A DNA stretch of 64,000 nt from Flaccisagitta enflata (Eukaryota > Chaetognatha > Sagittoidea > Aphragmophora). The stretch is taken from NCBI GenBank assembly GCA_965153355.1, contig OZ231126.1, positions 10,788,001-10,852,000 of the forward strand, given 5' to 3'. The position numbers and the translations under genes were made by a program. This document shows, one piece after another, positions 1 through 13,400 of the stretch (the first letter of the stretch is position 1; each line of letters begins with the position of its first letter). Under the pieces are notes generated by a model. That model worked only from the letters and a program-made list of their open reading frames with translations, did not search any database and was not told the origin of the DNA.

Positions 1-3000
1 AAAACACCATCACCAAGTAGCAAAAACCACCAGCGCAGACCGGAGACCAACCAACCCCTCAAGCAACCAAAACACCATCACGTGGCTAAGCCACCCCGAC
101 GCGGACCAGGCCAGCCAGCCCTCAGCCAGCCGGCTTACCATCTCCGTGGCCAAAACTACCCCGTGAGACCGGAGACCAGCCAACCTCAACCAAACAAAAC
201 ACCAATACGTGGCTAAAACCACCCCGTGGACGGAGACCAACCAGCCCCTCAACCAACCTAAAAACACCATCACCGTGGCCTAAAAACCACCCCCGACGCA
301 GACCGGAGACCAACCAACCCCTCAACCAACCCAAAACACCATCACCGTGGCTAAAACCCACCCGGCATGAACCCAGGAGACAACCCCTCAGCAGCCCAAA
401 CACCAAATCTGCAGTGGCTAAAAACCACCGCGCAGACCGGGGCAACCAGCCTCAGCTTGGCTTCAAAACACCATCACCGTGGCTAAAAACCACCCCCGGC
501 CTTGCTGGACAAGGAGACCAGCCCAACCTCGCCAGCCAGAAAACACACACCATCTGTGTACAAAAACCACCCCGACGCCAGACCGGAGACAACCAACCCC
601 TCAGCAGCCGCTTACCATCACCGTAGTAAAAACCACCGACGCGAACGGAGACCAGCAACCCCTCAACCAGCCAGCGCCTGCGTCACCGTGGCTAAAACCA
701 CCCGGCGCAGACCGGAGACCATAACCCTCCTTGGCAAAACACCATCACCGTGGCTAAAAACCACCCGGCTATGAGACGGAGATCATCAGCCCTCAATAAA
801 AACACCATCACCGTGGCTAAAAACCACCCGCGCGGACCGGAGACCAACAGCCCTCAGCCAGCCATTATCACCGTGTTCCGCTCGCGGCGCGGGCAGGTCG
901 ACAACCCTCAGCACCAAAACACCATCTGCGTATTAAAAACCACCCGGCGCGGGCCGGGCCAGCCAGCGCCAAACCAGCCAAAACACCATCGTGGCTAAAC
1001 CGCGGCGCGGACGGGGGACAGCAGCCCCTCAGCCAGCCCAAGCCTGCGTCACGTGGCTAAAAGTGCCCGGCGTGGACCGGGGACCAGCCAACCTCAGCCA
1101 ACCCAAAAAACACCATCACCGTGGCTAAAACACCCCGGCAGGCCGGAGACCAACCAACCTCAACCAACTAAGCTTCCTGTCACCGTGGCTAAACCACCCC
1201 GAGCGCAGACTCGGAGCCAGCCAACCCTCAGCCAGCCAAACACCATCACGTGGCTAAAGCCACCCCGGCTGAGACAGGCCAGCAACCTCCAACCAACCCA
1301 AAAAACACCATCACCCATTAAAGCCACCGCGCAGACGGAGGACCAGCCAGCCTCAGCCAGCCAAACACCATCTGCCGTGGCTCAAAGCCACCCCGACGCA
1401 GACCGGAGACCAGCCAACCCTCAGCCAGCCTAAACTGCCATCACGGGTGACTCCATTGTGCTGGACGGAGACCAGCCAACCCCTCAACCAGCTGGCTCTC
1501 ATCACCGTGGCACAAAACCACCCCAGCGCAGACCCAGGAGACCAGCAGCCCTCAGCATTAAGCCGCCATCACCGTGGCTATAAAAACCACCGGCAGACCG
1601 GAGATGACAACCCTCAACCAGCCAAACATACCATCCGTGGCTAAAAACCACGGCGCCAGACCAGACCAGCAACCCTCAGCCAGCTTAAAACATACCATCG
1701 CCGATAATTAAAAACCACCCCGACGCAGACCGGAGACCAACCAAGCCCTCAGCAGCCCAAAACACCGTCGTGGCTAAGCCACCGGCGCAGACCAGGACCA
1801 GCCAGCCCCTCAGCCAGCCAAAACGCCGTACGATAGCTAAAAACCACCGACGCAGACCGGAGACCAGCCAACCCCTCAACCAGCCCCAAACACCATCACC
1901 GTGGCTAAAAACCACCCAGCATGGGCCGGAGACCAGCCAACCCTCAACCAGCCCAAACACCATCACACCGTGTTCAAACCACCCCAGACGCAGACAGGAG
2001 ACCAACCTCAGCACAACCCAAATATATATCACCGTGGCTAAAAACTACCACGACGCAGACCGGAGACCAAGCAACCCCTTCAGCAGCCCAAACCACCATC
2101 ACCGTGGCTAAAAGCCACCCCGACGCAGACCGGAGACCAGCCAAGCCCTTCAACAGCCTAAACCGCCATCATCGCAGCTAAAAACCACCCCGACGCGGAC
2201 CGGAGACCAACCAACCCCTTCAGCAACCCCAACCACCATCACCGTGGCTAAAAACCACCCCGACGCAGACCGGAGACCGACCAACCCCTTCAGCAACCTA
2301 AAACACCATCACTGTGGCTAAAAGCCACCCCGACGCAGACCGGAGACCAGCCAACGCCTTCAGCAAGCAAAAACACCATCACCGTGGCTAAAAACCACCC
2401 CCGACGCAGACCGGAGACCAAGCAGCCCCTCAACCAACCCAAAACACCATCACCGTGGCTGTCACCCCGACGCAGACCGGAGACCAGCAGCCACTCATGT
2501 TAAAACACCATCGCCGTGGCTTAAAACCACCCCCAGCCCAGACCGGAGACCAGCCAACCCTCAGCAGCCCAAACTTACCATCACCGTGACAAAAACCACC
2601 CGACACAGACCAGGAGACCAGCCGACCCTCAACCAACCAAAACACCATCACCGTGGCTAAAAACTACCCGCGCGGACCCGGAACCAGCCAACCCCTCATC
2701 AACTCAAAAACACCATCACGATGACTAAAATACCCCAGCGCGGACCAGGAACCAACCAACCTCAGCAACCCAAACATCTGCGTGGCTAAAAGCCACCCGG
2801 CGCGACGGAGACCAGCAGCCCCTCAGCCAGCCCCAAAAACACCATCACTGTGGCTAAAAACCACCCCGACGGCAGACCGGAGACCAGCCAACCCCTCAAC
2901 CAACCCAGCACCATCGCAATGGCTAAAACCACTGACGCGAACCAGGACCAGCCAACCACAGCCAACAAACACCATCTGTTAGCTCAAAATACACCCCAAC

Positions 3001-4113
3001 ATGAGACCGGAACCAACCAGCCTCAACCAACCCAAAAAACACCATGTGACTTGAAAGCCACCCCTGGCCTTGGACCAGGAACCAACCAGCCCTCAGCCAG
3101 CCCAAAACTTCACCATCACATGGCTCAAAATACCCAGACGCGGACCGGATAACCAGCCTCAACCAGCGCCCAAAACACCGTCACCGTGGTACAAAAACCA
3201 CCCGACGCAGACCGGAGACCAACCAGCCACTCAACCAACTAAAAATACCATCACCGTGGCTAAACCACCTGGCGGCAGGGACCAGCCAACCCCTCAACCA
3301 GCCCAAGTGCCACCCTGCATCCTGGTGGCTAAGCCACCCCGGCCAGACAGGACCAATAGCCCTCAGCCAGCCAAAAGCACTGCGTCTGCGATATTTCCCT
3401 AAAAACCACCCCCGACGCGGACCGGAGACCAACCAACCCCTCAACCAACCCAACACACCATCACCGTGACTAAGAACCACCCCCGACGCAGACCGGAGAC
3501 CAGCCAGCCTCAGCCAGCCCAAACACCTCTGCGATGTTAAAGCCACCCCGGCTGGCAGACGAGCCAGCAACCTCAACCAACCAAAGACATATCACCGTGG
3601 CTAAAAACCACCGGCGCAGACGAGGAGACCAGCCAACCTCAACCAACCCAAAAACACCATCACCGTGGCTAAAAACCACCCCGGCGCGAACCAGAACCAG
3701 TAACCCCTCAACCAACCAAACACCATCACCGTGGCTAAAAGCCACCCGGCCTTCAGACCCAGGAGACCATCAGCCCCTCAACCAGCCCCAAAACGCCTGT
3801 CACCGTGTCAAAAGCCACCGGCGTGACCAGACCAACCAGCCCTCAGCCAACCCAAAACGCCATCACCGTGGCTAAAAACCACGGTTGGATGAGGGCCAGC
3901 CAGCCTCGACAGCAAAACACCATCTGTGTTCGCCACCCACGGGCGCCCAGACCAGGCCAGCCAGCCCCTCAGCAGCCTAAACACCATCACGCGTGTGCAA
4001 AATACCCCCAGAGCGCAGGCCAGGTCAGCAACCTCAGCAGCCAAAACACCATCACCTAGTGACTAACAAACCACCCCCGACGCAGACCGGAGACCAACCA
4101 ACCCCTCAACCAA
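1..4113. repeat. Degenerate ~74-bp tandem satellite array
   Basis: Tandem units of roughly 73-75 bp recur across the whole stretch and run off the left edge. Each unit carries a CACCATCACCGTGGCTAAAA-like core followed by CACCCCGACGCAGACCGGAG and an ACCAACCAACCCCTCAACC block. Units at about 2040-2450 are clean. Elsewhere they are shortened by many one- to few-base losses, often inside C or A runs. No gene is supported: the open frames here only reflect the repeat. Confidence 0.95.
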
Positions 4114-4440
4114 CCTACACCTAGATATCTTACCCAGTTCATTTGGTGACCGATTGCCGGTCAACATCCCTCCCACCTCCATGTTTGACTTCTGAATAAA
4201 TTGTTTTACCTGATCACAATCCTGTTATGACATGATCGATATTTTTGAGTCGCAACAATCAGAGATTAAATCGTCATTTGCTGTCTCAAGTTGTCTCCTT
4301 CATTAGGCAGTCTCAATTCTTTATTGTGAGGTAACTACAATCACTCTAGTTGAATTTTTGTTCTTTTTATCATTGTGTTAATATCTGATAGCAGTATGCA
4401 AATGGTTTTAAATTTTTTTGCGACTGTATTTTTAAAAAAT
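4114..4440. other. Right flank of the satellite array, AT-rich, no gene seen
   Basis: The satellite ends in CCAACCTACACC and passes into a segment with GGTCAACATCCCTC. That segment recurs, diverged, at 5214-5310 next to a partial satellite unit. Nothing coding is visible. Confidence 0.6.
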
Positions 4441-4448
4441 TCTTGCAA

Positions 4449-5213
4449 ATGATTGAATGTTTCTGTCTCTCATCAATGCAATATCAAGATTCTTGGTTCG
4501 TTTTTATTTTCAAGCATTATGTATGAGAATAATAGAAAAACAAAGAATAATACCAGTAATGGCGGCTGTTGCCGTGAGGAAAAAAGTTGTAATCATTGGT
4601 CACTTTTCACCATGTTTTTATCTTCAATCCCTGCATTTTTTTTTAGATCAAATCAAGAGCAGTAGTATATATTGGTTGCACTGAAAATCAGAGAAAATTA
4701 GAACCAAGTAAAATGAGCTAGATGAGCTCAAATACTCAAAATTAATCAACCAAATATCCAGCAATGCTAACTGAAATGCTTTCTTGTGTTTGCATGCTCA
4801 ATTAAAACATTTATTTATCCTATTAAAATTCAGATAAAAAACTGAGCTAAATGAGCAAAATGAGCTAGAATACTTAAAAATACCCTCATAGATGTGCAGC
4901 TTGAATCACTGACATGCTTTCTTATGGCTGCTTGCTTAAATATGTATCAGACTATTTAATCCTTTATCGCATCTAAAATCAGTAAAATAAACTGAGCTAA
5001 ACGAGCTAAATGAGCTAAAATGCTCAAAAACACTCACAGATGTGCAGCTATGCTCATAAACATGTCTTCTTGTATTTGCCTGCTCAAACAAACTTGCATA
5101 AACTCCTTTTTTGATCCTTTTTAAAATCATAAAAAATTGAAAAAAAAATTAATTAGAATTTTTTGTGAAAAAATCTTTAAAAATTCATAACGCAATAAAT
5201 ATTTGCCGAAGAA
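4449..5213 (+). repeat. Interspersed family A, copy 1 (3' end truncated)
   Basis: The copy has the family A head, TACCAGTAATGGCGGCTG...GCCGTGAGGAAAA, at about 4549. It is followed by tandem ~140-bp submodules containing GAGCTAAATGAGCTA, CACCCTCACAGATG, GCTTTCTTGTATTTGC and ATTTATCxCATT. It stops at AAATATTTGCCG, before the tail hairpin found in other copies, and abuts satellite-flank sequence. Confidence 0.8.
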
Positions 5214-5310
5214 CCAACCAACCCCTTAACCGACCTACACTTTGATATCATTCCCAACTCCTTTATTGGCTGGTTTTTGGTCAACATCCCTCTAGCTTCT
5301 AGTATGACTA
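5214..5310. repeat. Second copy of the satellite unit plus its right flank
   Basis: ACCAACCAACCCCTTAACC...CCTACACTTTGATATCATT...GGTCAACATCCCTC is a diverged copy of 4092-4180, the junction between the satellite array and its right flank. The flank is therefore itself part of a repeated unit. Confidence 0.7.
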
Positions 5311-6030
5311 GCTGGGGTACTCTAGCTCAAATTTAATAGTCCTCAGTCACTTTTAAGTATGGTTTTCTTTCTATGGAGCAAGTCCAGATAATTTTGCACA
5401 CCCTGTTAAAGAACTTTGTACTACAGTTATGTTTGTCGTACTATGTTTTGTTGTTGTCATTGTAGTTGTTGTTGTTGTTGACGTTAACTTTTTTCCGCGC
5501 GGATTTGTTTAGTTTTGAGCAGGCCCGCTGTTGATTTGCATAAGAAAGACGTTGATCACTTTGCTTTGTAAAGCATCCACCATAGCATCCTTTCATTTTC
5601 CTCTGATCTTTTATGTAGTCGATACTCGAATGTGACATTGATTTTATGCCTAATTTGTGCTCCCGAAGCAACGACAACGACAGTAAACATATGTATAGTA
5701 CAAGCATCAAATCGTCAACGTTGGAAATTCCAACTTGGGAATTGTTTAAAGACTTATGTGATGACTAATTGAAGGATGACATTGCCCATTCGATTTCCCA
5801 ATATGGGCTGACTGATATGACTAAATGAGTGTGCTTCCGATTCAACGATCTAATGAACAAACAATCAAATGAACAAACAAACGAACAAACGAAAAAACGA
5901 ACGGACAGACGAACAGATGCAAAACGATCAAACGAACCGCGCCTGGGAAAATGGGATATTTAAGACGCTCAGCGTATTGCGAAGGCGCCGTTGACTTCGT
6001 GTGGAGTTGGTTAGCGATTCCTGTTGGAGA
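5311..6030. other. Gene-free stretch
   Basis: Mixed-composition DNA with a short GTTGTTGTTG run near 5460 and a run of AACAAACAAACGAACAAACG near 5865. No open frame with coding character or splice support was found. Confidence 0.4.
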
Positions 6031-6033
6031 TGT

Positions 6034-6310
<277 letters not shown>

Positions 6311-6449
6311 GTTATTGTTACTGCCATATTTGTTGCTTTTCTTGTCGCTGCTCGGGCTGGGATCGAGTGAGTCACGATGGATTACGTTAGTTGATGTCCC
6401 GTTGGAGCTGTTGGGTGGTTTTGACGGTCGTCCATTGAAATCTGCGGCC

Positions 6450-7010
6450 GTGAGAGAAGTTGCAGGTTGGCGTCGTCGACGCTCGTCGAGGCCACGTCTT
6501 TCGTCGTTCGGTTGGGGGTGTCATCGGTCGAGTTGGTCAACGCCAGTCAAGACACTCGTAGAAATGGTCCTGATGCACATCGTATTCAATTTTGAGAACA
6601 ATCCGAGCTACAATGGCCGTTCGAAAGTTGTTTGAAATTGGCGTTCCCGGCGGTCGTGGTACTCGAACCTTTCGTCGATCGGTTGAGGATGTTCTCGGGC
6701 GAGTAGGTCGATGCCGGTCGGGACACTCGTAGAGGAGGTCTTGATGCACCTTGTATTAAATTTTGAAAACAATCGGGGTCGAATTCGCCGTTCGAGAGGC
6801 GTTTGAAGTCGGCGTCTCCGGCGGTTGTCGTGCACGCGACTTTCGACGATTGATTGGGGGTGATGTCGGTTGAGTAGATGGATGCCAGATGAGACACTCG
6901 TAGAGATTGATGAAGGTTGTGTGTGATTTTCAGAACAATCCGAGTCGAATTGGCCGTTCGAGAGACGTTTGAAGTTAACGGCGGCTTGTGCTCGTCAAGG
7001 ACGCCAATTT
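6450..7010. repeat. 171-bp tandem repeat, three diverged units
   Basis: GACACTCGTAGA starts at 6551, 6722 and 6893, a constant 171-bp period. Neighbouring blocks CCGTTCGA.AG..GTTTGAA, GGCGT..CC.GCGG and a TTTTGAgAACAATC-like block repeat at the same spacing. The units are GC-richer than their surroundings and well diverged. Partial matches (GGCGTC, CGAGGTCGTC) continue weakly to about 7180. Confidence 0.85.
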
Positions 7011-7740
7011 TTGAGACCATAAACGAGTATGAGGAAATTTAGTCGATCCCGTTGCCTCCGACGGACGAAACTTATATCGTTGTTAGAGTAGGTATAGAGG
7101 TAGTACCACACCAAATTTCAGCCAAATCGGTCTGCAGGTTCGGCGTCACGAGGTCGTCAAAGTTGGCGTCGCGATGGTTGGTTTAAGAGTGAAGTTTAAG
7201 AGTGAGTGTCATTGTCGTTATCGCCGTCATCTATGATGCCATTGTTGTTGTTGTTGTTTTTGTTGTTTTTGTTGTTGAATTTCCTTCCCTGCATTATCGC
7301 CGACCAGAACGTTTATGGCAAGCACAGTTGAAACGTTGCATAATGAATACTGTCATAGTCCTACTACACATAATGCACGAACCAGCGTTGAAACGAGTCT
7401 CTGAATGGCGTAACCAAGGTTACGTGACAACAAACAAAGGCATCGATTGACTGGAGTCAAGAAAAGATGTTTAGGAATCTGTTCGCTCTCTTTTTTCTTT
7501 CGATAAAGTCGGTTAATTTGCATATTGCAGTAACGTCTATTTCTCTTTTTTACCGCTAACGTTAGAGTTTGGCACACATCGTCCACACCCAGTGACATGC
7601 CTACCTTATTTCTGAATGCCTTGAGGTAGTTACTTTAGTGGTATCTATCTAACGTTAGCTAACGTTTGAAGAAAACTGGAAAAATGTTTTTTTCGACATA
7701 ACATGACATTTTAAGACACATTGATACTTTCCGGGTCACG
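7011..7740. other. Gene-free stretch
   Basis: No coding frame with splice support. A short run of TTG trinucleotides lies at 7240-7275. Confidence 0.4.
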
Positions 7741-7754
7741 GCCCATTGTGGGTC

Positions 7755-7896
7755 GGTCCATCCGTTCGTCACACTTTACTTTTTCTGGGTTTTTGCGGTT
7801 TTTGGCCTCACTGCTCCTGCCCAAATGATGGAGTGACCTCAATTATGGCCCCTGCCCACCCGCACGCGACTAGGGTAGCCGTGTATCCGGCCTTGT
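7755..7896 (-). repeat. Interspersed family B, inverted copy
   Basis: Read on the minus strand it begins ACAAGGCCGGATACACGGCTACC, then AGTCGCGTGCGGGTGGGCAG, then GGCC...TGAGGTCA...TTTGGGCAGGAGCAGTGAGG and an AAAGTAAAGTGTGACG block. This matches the 5' two thirds of other family B copies. The 3' closing motif is decayed. Confidence 0.8.
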
Positions 7897-8163
7897 TGTT
7901 TCTTCATATCATATTAGTAAGGTGAAGGTATACTCAAAACTTATGCTATGTGCGCCATTCTTCATGGGCTTGCTCACTAATTTCGATCACTCCCTCGTGG
8001 GGCATGGCCAGTTGAAATTCATAAACAGTGAATGGGAAATTCATAAACGTTGAATGGGAAATTCATAAACGTTGAACAGGCGTTGAACCGGAACACTATC
8101 GAGCCATGCCTGCTCTCTCACTCACACGCTCAGGACCTCTAAAAATCTGTTTCTATCTACTAC

Positions 8164-8234
<71 letters not shown>
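8164..8234. repeat. (TG)n microsatellite
   Basis: About 35 uninterrupted TG dinucleotides. Confidence 0.97.
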
Positions 8235-8236
<2 letters not shown>

Positions 8237-8440
8237 ACAGACCGAATAGATAACAATTTCAAGTCAGCCCATTCGTAAATAGTTAGTAACAAGATTTCAA
8301 CGTAACCTGGAAGTTAAGCAGAAAATTTATAGAAAATATTTTCTGCATCTTTTTTTTATGCTTTAAAAGTTATTAGGTTTCAATTCCAAGTTTTACTTTC
8401 TCAATGAACCAACACAATACCCACAATTTTTCATGTCAGT

Positions 8441-9268
8441 TACCAGTAATGGCGGCTGTCGCCGTGAGGAAAACAGTCGTAAGTGTTGTTCATTTTTCAC
8501 CAAACTTTTGTCTTCAGTCATTGCAATTCCTTTTATTTGTTAAATCAAATTAACAGCAATTGTATGTATTGGTTTCACTGAAAATCAGAGAAAAATAGGA
8601 CTGAGCCAATTGAGCTAGATGATATTCAGAATCACTCAACCAGACAACCAGCTATCCTTACTGACATGCTCCCTTGTATTTGCATGTTAAAATCAAAAAA
8701 TTTATTCATCTGTTTTGAAATCAGAAAAAAAGAGCAAGCTAAATGAGCAAAAGGAGCTAAATGAGCTAGATTACTCAAAAACACCCTTACAGATGAGAAG
8801 CTCTGCTCACTGACATGCTTTCTTGTATTTGCATGCTCAAACATGAATCAAAACATTTATCACATTTCAAATCAGAAAAAAAACTGAGTGAAATGAGCTA
8901 AATGAGCTAAATTGCTCAAAAACACCCTCACAGATGAGCAGTTATGCTCATAAACATGTTTTCTTATATTTGCATTCTCAAACAAATTTAGATACACTCC
9001 TTTATTGATCCTACTTAAAATCATAAAAAATAAAAAAATTCAATTTAGATTTTTTGTAAAAAAATCTTTAAAAATTCATAGCGCAAAAATAATTTGCCGT
9101 AGAGCATTCTGCTTGGCGCCAAGTGAAAGAGAATTATCAAATTTACTTTCCCTATCTATTTCTTTGAGGGACCAATCGCCCCTATAAGTTCCGAGATTTC
9201 CTCATAAGAATATGAAAACCCCGTTTCTCTCGAATATGTCAAAAAGTCAAAGACTGACTTCGACTTCT
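8441..9268 (+). repeat. Interspersed family A, copy 2 (near full length)
   Basis: The head ACCAGTAATGGCGGCTGTCG is at 8441-8470. Internal GAGCTAAATGAGCTA modules recur with a period of about 140-150 bp. The tail GCATTCTGCTTGGCGCCAA is followed by AAAGTCAAAGACTGACTTCG and CTTTCCCGAT at about 9265. It has no protein-coding potential, so it is a non-autonomous or unknown element. Confidence 0.85.
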
Positions 9269-9612
9269 TTCCCGATGAAGGTTAAAAGTTTTTTTTCTAA
9301 CTATCATCACCTCAAAGGTCATCAGCAACGATTTAAAAAAAGTGCCTAATGGCAGAAAAAAAAGTATTTATTAGAATGGATACGGTGTTATCCATTTATG
9401 ATTATGATTATAATTTGATTGGAAAATCATTAGAATTAAAACTTATTAGTCATGAATTATGAAACAAAGCCACAAACAGGGCCAATCAGTGGTCGCTTGT
9501 GGGTGGTCAGGGGCAGTAATTCGAGTAGGCTGGGGCAATACATATGTTGATGGGCGGTATCTGTGATGTTGATGGGCGGTGACTGTGATGTGGCTGGGCC
9601 GGGCAGCGGGTA

Positions 9613-10203
9613 ACAGTGGCAAAAAAAAAACCGGACGCTGTTTTTTGATCAAGAATTTCTCAGTAACTAAAAAAGATAAACCCTTAAAATCCATGACGGT
9701 TTCAAAGAGCTTTGAAAAATCTTTCATTTGAGCTCTCACAGAACATTGTAGCTTCAAAACTTTAGAAGTTATGATGCTTTAAAGATAACTACTCAAAAAT
9801 CTCGAATCTGGTGTCAATCTTTTGAGAGTAACTATCTTTGAATTGATATAGCTTGAAAACGAATAAGAATCATGATTTCTGCTTGATTCCATCTTGTAGA
9901 GAATTCAAAATACTTCAATTTTGCCTAGAATTTCGTTCCATTTATTTGATTTCTTCATCCTACAGAATATGTAAAACAAAAAGTGTCTTATTGTAAAACC
10001 CAGGAATTTGCTTTTAAGAAAATGGGTGTTGAATTTCAATCTTACGTCATTTTAAAAGGACTTGAGCTAGAAGTTTATGCTTGGTCTAGATTTGTAGAAT
10101 TTTTGAAGCTCTTTAAAATGCTCATGGATTTAAAGTGAAAAATATGTGTAGTATTCAGTCAATCATGAAAAACTAAGCGTCCAGTTTTTTTTTTGGCCAC
10201 TGT
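9613..10203. mobile_element. Tc1/mariner-like MITE, TA target duplication
   Basis: The element is 591 bp, flanked by TA on both sides (9611-9612 and 10204-10205). The left end ACAGTGGC-A10-CCGGACGCT and the right end AGCGTCCAGT-T9-GGCCACTGT are inverted repeats of about 27 bp. Similarity continues inwards: TTAAAATCCATGACGG...AAGAGCTTTGAAAA on the left against TTTAAATCCATGAGCA...AAGAGCTTCAAAAA read inverted from the right. The terminal repeats are therefore long (about 110 bp) and imperfect. No transposase is present. TA duplication with CAGTGG-type ends is the Tc1/mariner pattern. Confidence 0.8.
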
Positions 10204-10307
10204 TATGACGTTCGAAATCGCTCTTTTAGACAATTTCAGTTCAAGTTCCAGATCTTCTTAGCAAGCAACTGAAAATGTTGATGAATGTTTAAAAAACTCT
10301 CCCCGAC

Positions 10308-10435
10308 ATGGACGCGTTACCGGCGAGTGTTACTCCGCGTTACCAGCGAGCGTCATTCCGTGTTACCCGCATGTGTCACTGCGTTACCGGTAGTTGAAAA
10401 CAATGAAATATAGAAGGGTAACACCACGTTACCGG
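10308..10435. repeat. Short GCGTTACC minisatellite
   Basis: Four to five diverged copies of a ~23-bp unit, GCGTTACCgGCGAGtGTtAcTCC, lie just before the large satellite. Confidence 0.7.
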
Positions 10436-10464
10436 TGTTACTAAAATGGAGGTCCGAATTTCAC

Positions 10465-13400
10465 TGTGTTGGATACTGGAATCTGGATACTGGATACTGG
10501 ATACTGGATACTTGATTCTCTGTAAGCCTAGAAAATGTTGTCTTTTTGTTTTAAACATGCGACCCTTGACCCTTAATGCTAGTCTTCAGTATCTAAGCTC
10601 AGACTAGAGTCCATTGTTTGAGTGTATGTGGTGATGCAGATACTGGATACTGGATACTGGATACTGGATACCTGATTCTCTCTTATTAGATAAGACTTTT
10701 TTTATTTCATATAATGGTGTGACATTAAACTATTAGGTGACACGGACATGTTAATTAGGCCTGTTTTATGCTTCAGTAAGATCACAGAGAATGAAATGAA
10801 TGACCTTTTACTGGCTTAAACTAATTCATTAAAGATGCAAGAGTACTGGATACTGGATACTGGATACTGATACTGGATACTGGATACTGGATACTGGATA
10901 CTTGATTCTCTGTCAGTTTAGAAAATGTTGTCTTTTTGTTTTAAACATGAATCTCTTGACCCTTAATGCTAGTCTACAGTATCGGCTCAGACTAGAGTCC
11001 ATTGTTTGAGTGTATGTGGTGATGCAGATACTGGATACTGGATACTGGATACTGATACCTGATTCTCTCTTATTAGATACGACTTTTTTGCTTCATAATG
11101 GTGTGACAAAAAGATTTAGGTGACACAAACATGTTAATTAGGCCTGTTTTATGCTTCAGTAAGATCATAGAGAATGAAATGAATGACCTTAATCAGTTTA
11201 AACTAATTCATCAAAGATGGTGGCGCAGATACTGGATAATTGCAATGGATAATTGGATACTGATACTTGATTCACAAGCTCTAGAAAATGTCTTTTTGTT
11301 TTAAACATGCGACCCTTGACTTTTAATGCTAGTCTACAGTATCTAAGCTCAGACTAGTCCATTGTTTGATGTGTATGATGCAGACATTGATACTGGATAC
11401 CGATACCTGATCTTTCTTATTAGATAAGACTTTTTTATTTCATATAATGGTGTGACAAAAAACTTTTAGGTGACACTTGACATGTTAATTAGGCCTGTTT
11501 TATGCTTCAATATCATAGAGAATGAAATGAATGACCTTTTACTGGTTTAAACTAATTCATCAAAGATGGTGGCGCAGATACTGGATACTGGATACTGGAT
11601 ACTGGATACCTGATTCTCTCTTATTAGATAAGACTTTTTTTATTTCATATAATGGTGTGACAAAAGACTTTTAGGTGACACGGACATGTTAATTAGGCCT
11701 GTTTTATGCTTCAGTAAGATCATAGAGAATGAAATGAATGACCTTTTACTGGTTTAAACTAATTCATCAAAGATGGTGGCGCAGATACTGGATACTGGAT
11801 ACTGGATACTGGATACTGGATACTGATACTGGATACTGGATACTTGTGATACTTGATTCTCTGTGTTTAGAAAATGTTGTCTTTTTGCTTTAAACATGCG
11901 ACCCTTGACCCTTAATGCTAGTCTACAGTATCTAAGCTCAGACTAGATTCCATTTTTTGAGTGTATGTGGTGATGCAGATACTGGATACTGGATACTGGA
12001 TACTGGATACTGAATACTCTATATTAGATAATGGACTTTTTTATTTCATATAATGGTGTGACAAAAACTTTAGGCATTAATGACATGTTAATTAGGCCTG
12101 TTTTTATGCTTCAGTAAGATCAAAGAGAATGAACACTGACCTTTACTGGCTTAAACTAATTCATTAAAGATGGTGGTACAGATACTGGAGCATTGGATAT
12201 TGATACTGGATACGATACTGGATACTGGATACTGGATACTTGATTCGCTGTAAGCCTAGAAAATGTTGTCTTTTTGTTTTAAACATGCGACCCTTGACCC
12301 TTAATGCTAGTCTACAGTATCTAAGCTCACACTAGAGTCCATTGTTTGAGTGTATGTGGTGATGACACTGGATACTGATACCTGGATACCTTGATTCTCT
12401 TATTAGAAGACTTTTTTTACTTCATATAATGGACAAAAACTTTTAGGTGACACATGTTAATTAGGCCTGTTTTATGCTTCAATATCATAGAGAATGAAAT
12501 GAATGACCTTTTACTGGTTTAAACTAATTCATCAAAGATGGTGGCGCAGATACTGTACACTGGATACTGGATACTGGATACATGATTCTCTTTTATTAGA
12601 TAAGACTTTTTTATTTCATATAATGGTGTGACAAAAGACTTTTAGGTGACATTGACATGTTAATTAGGCCTGTTTTATGCTTCAGTAAGATCATATGAGA
12701 AGAAATGAATGACTTTTTACTGGTTTAACCAATAATAAAGTCCATTGTTTGAGTGTATGTGGTGATACTGATACTGGATACTGGATACTGGATACTGGAT
12801 AAGCTGGATACTGATTCTTCTGTAAGCCTAGAAAATGTTGTCTTTTTGTTTTAAACATGCAACCCTTGACCCTAATGCTAGTCTACAGCAGTATCTAAGT
12901 CAGACTAGATTCCATTTTTGAGTGTATGTGGTGATGCAGATACTGGATACTGAGGATACTGGATACTGGATACCTGAATCTCTCTTATTAGATAAGACTT
13001 TTTTATTTCATATAATGGTGTGACAAAAAACTTTTAGGTGACACCGTGACATGTTAATTAGGCCTGTTTTTATGCTTCAGTAAGATCAAAGAGAATGAAA
13101 TGAATGACCTTTTACTGGCTTAAACCAATTCATTAAAGATGGTATGTAGATACTTGGGATACTGGATACTGACATTGATACTGATAATGGATACTGATAC
13201 TGATAATTTGATTTTCATGGGTTTTCAGAAAATGTTGTCTTTTTGTTTTAAACATACCACCCTTGACCTTAATGTTGAAGGTCTACAGTATCTAAGCCCA
13301 GACTAGAGTCCATTTTTTGAGTGTATGTGGTGATGCAGATACTGGATTCTGGATACTGGATACTGGATACTTGATTCTTTCTTATTAGATAAGACTTTTT

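Noticed and set aside
1-4113. CRISPR-like regularly spaced repeats
   Set aside because: The whole unit is repeated, with no unique spacers, and the host is eukaryotic.
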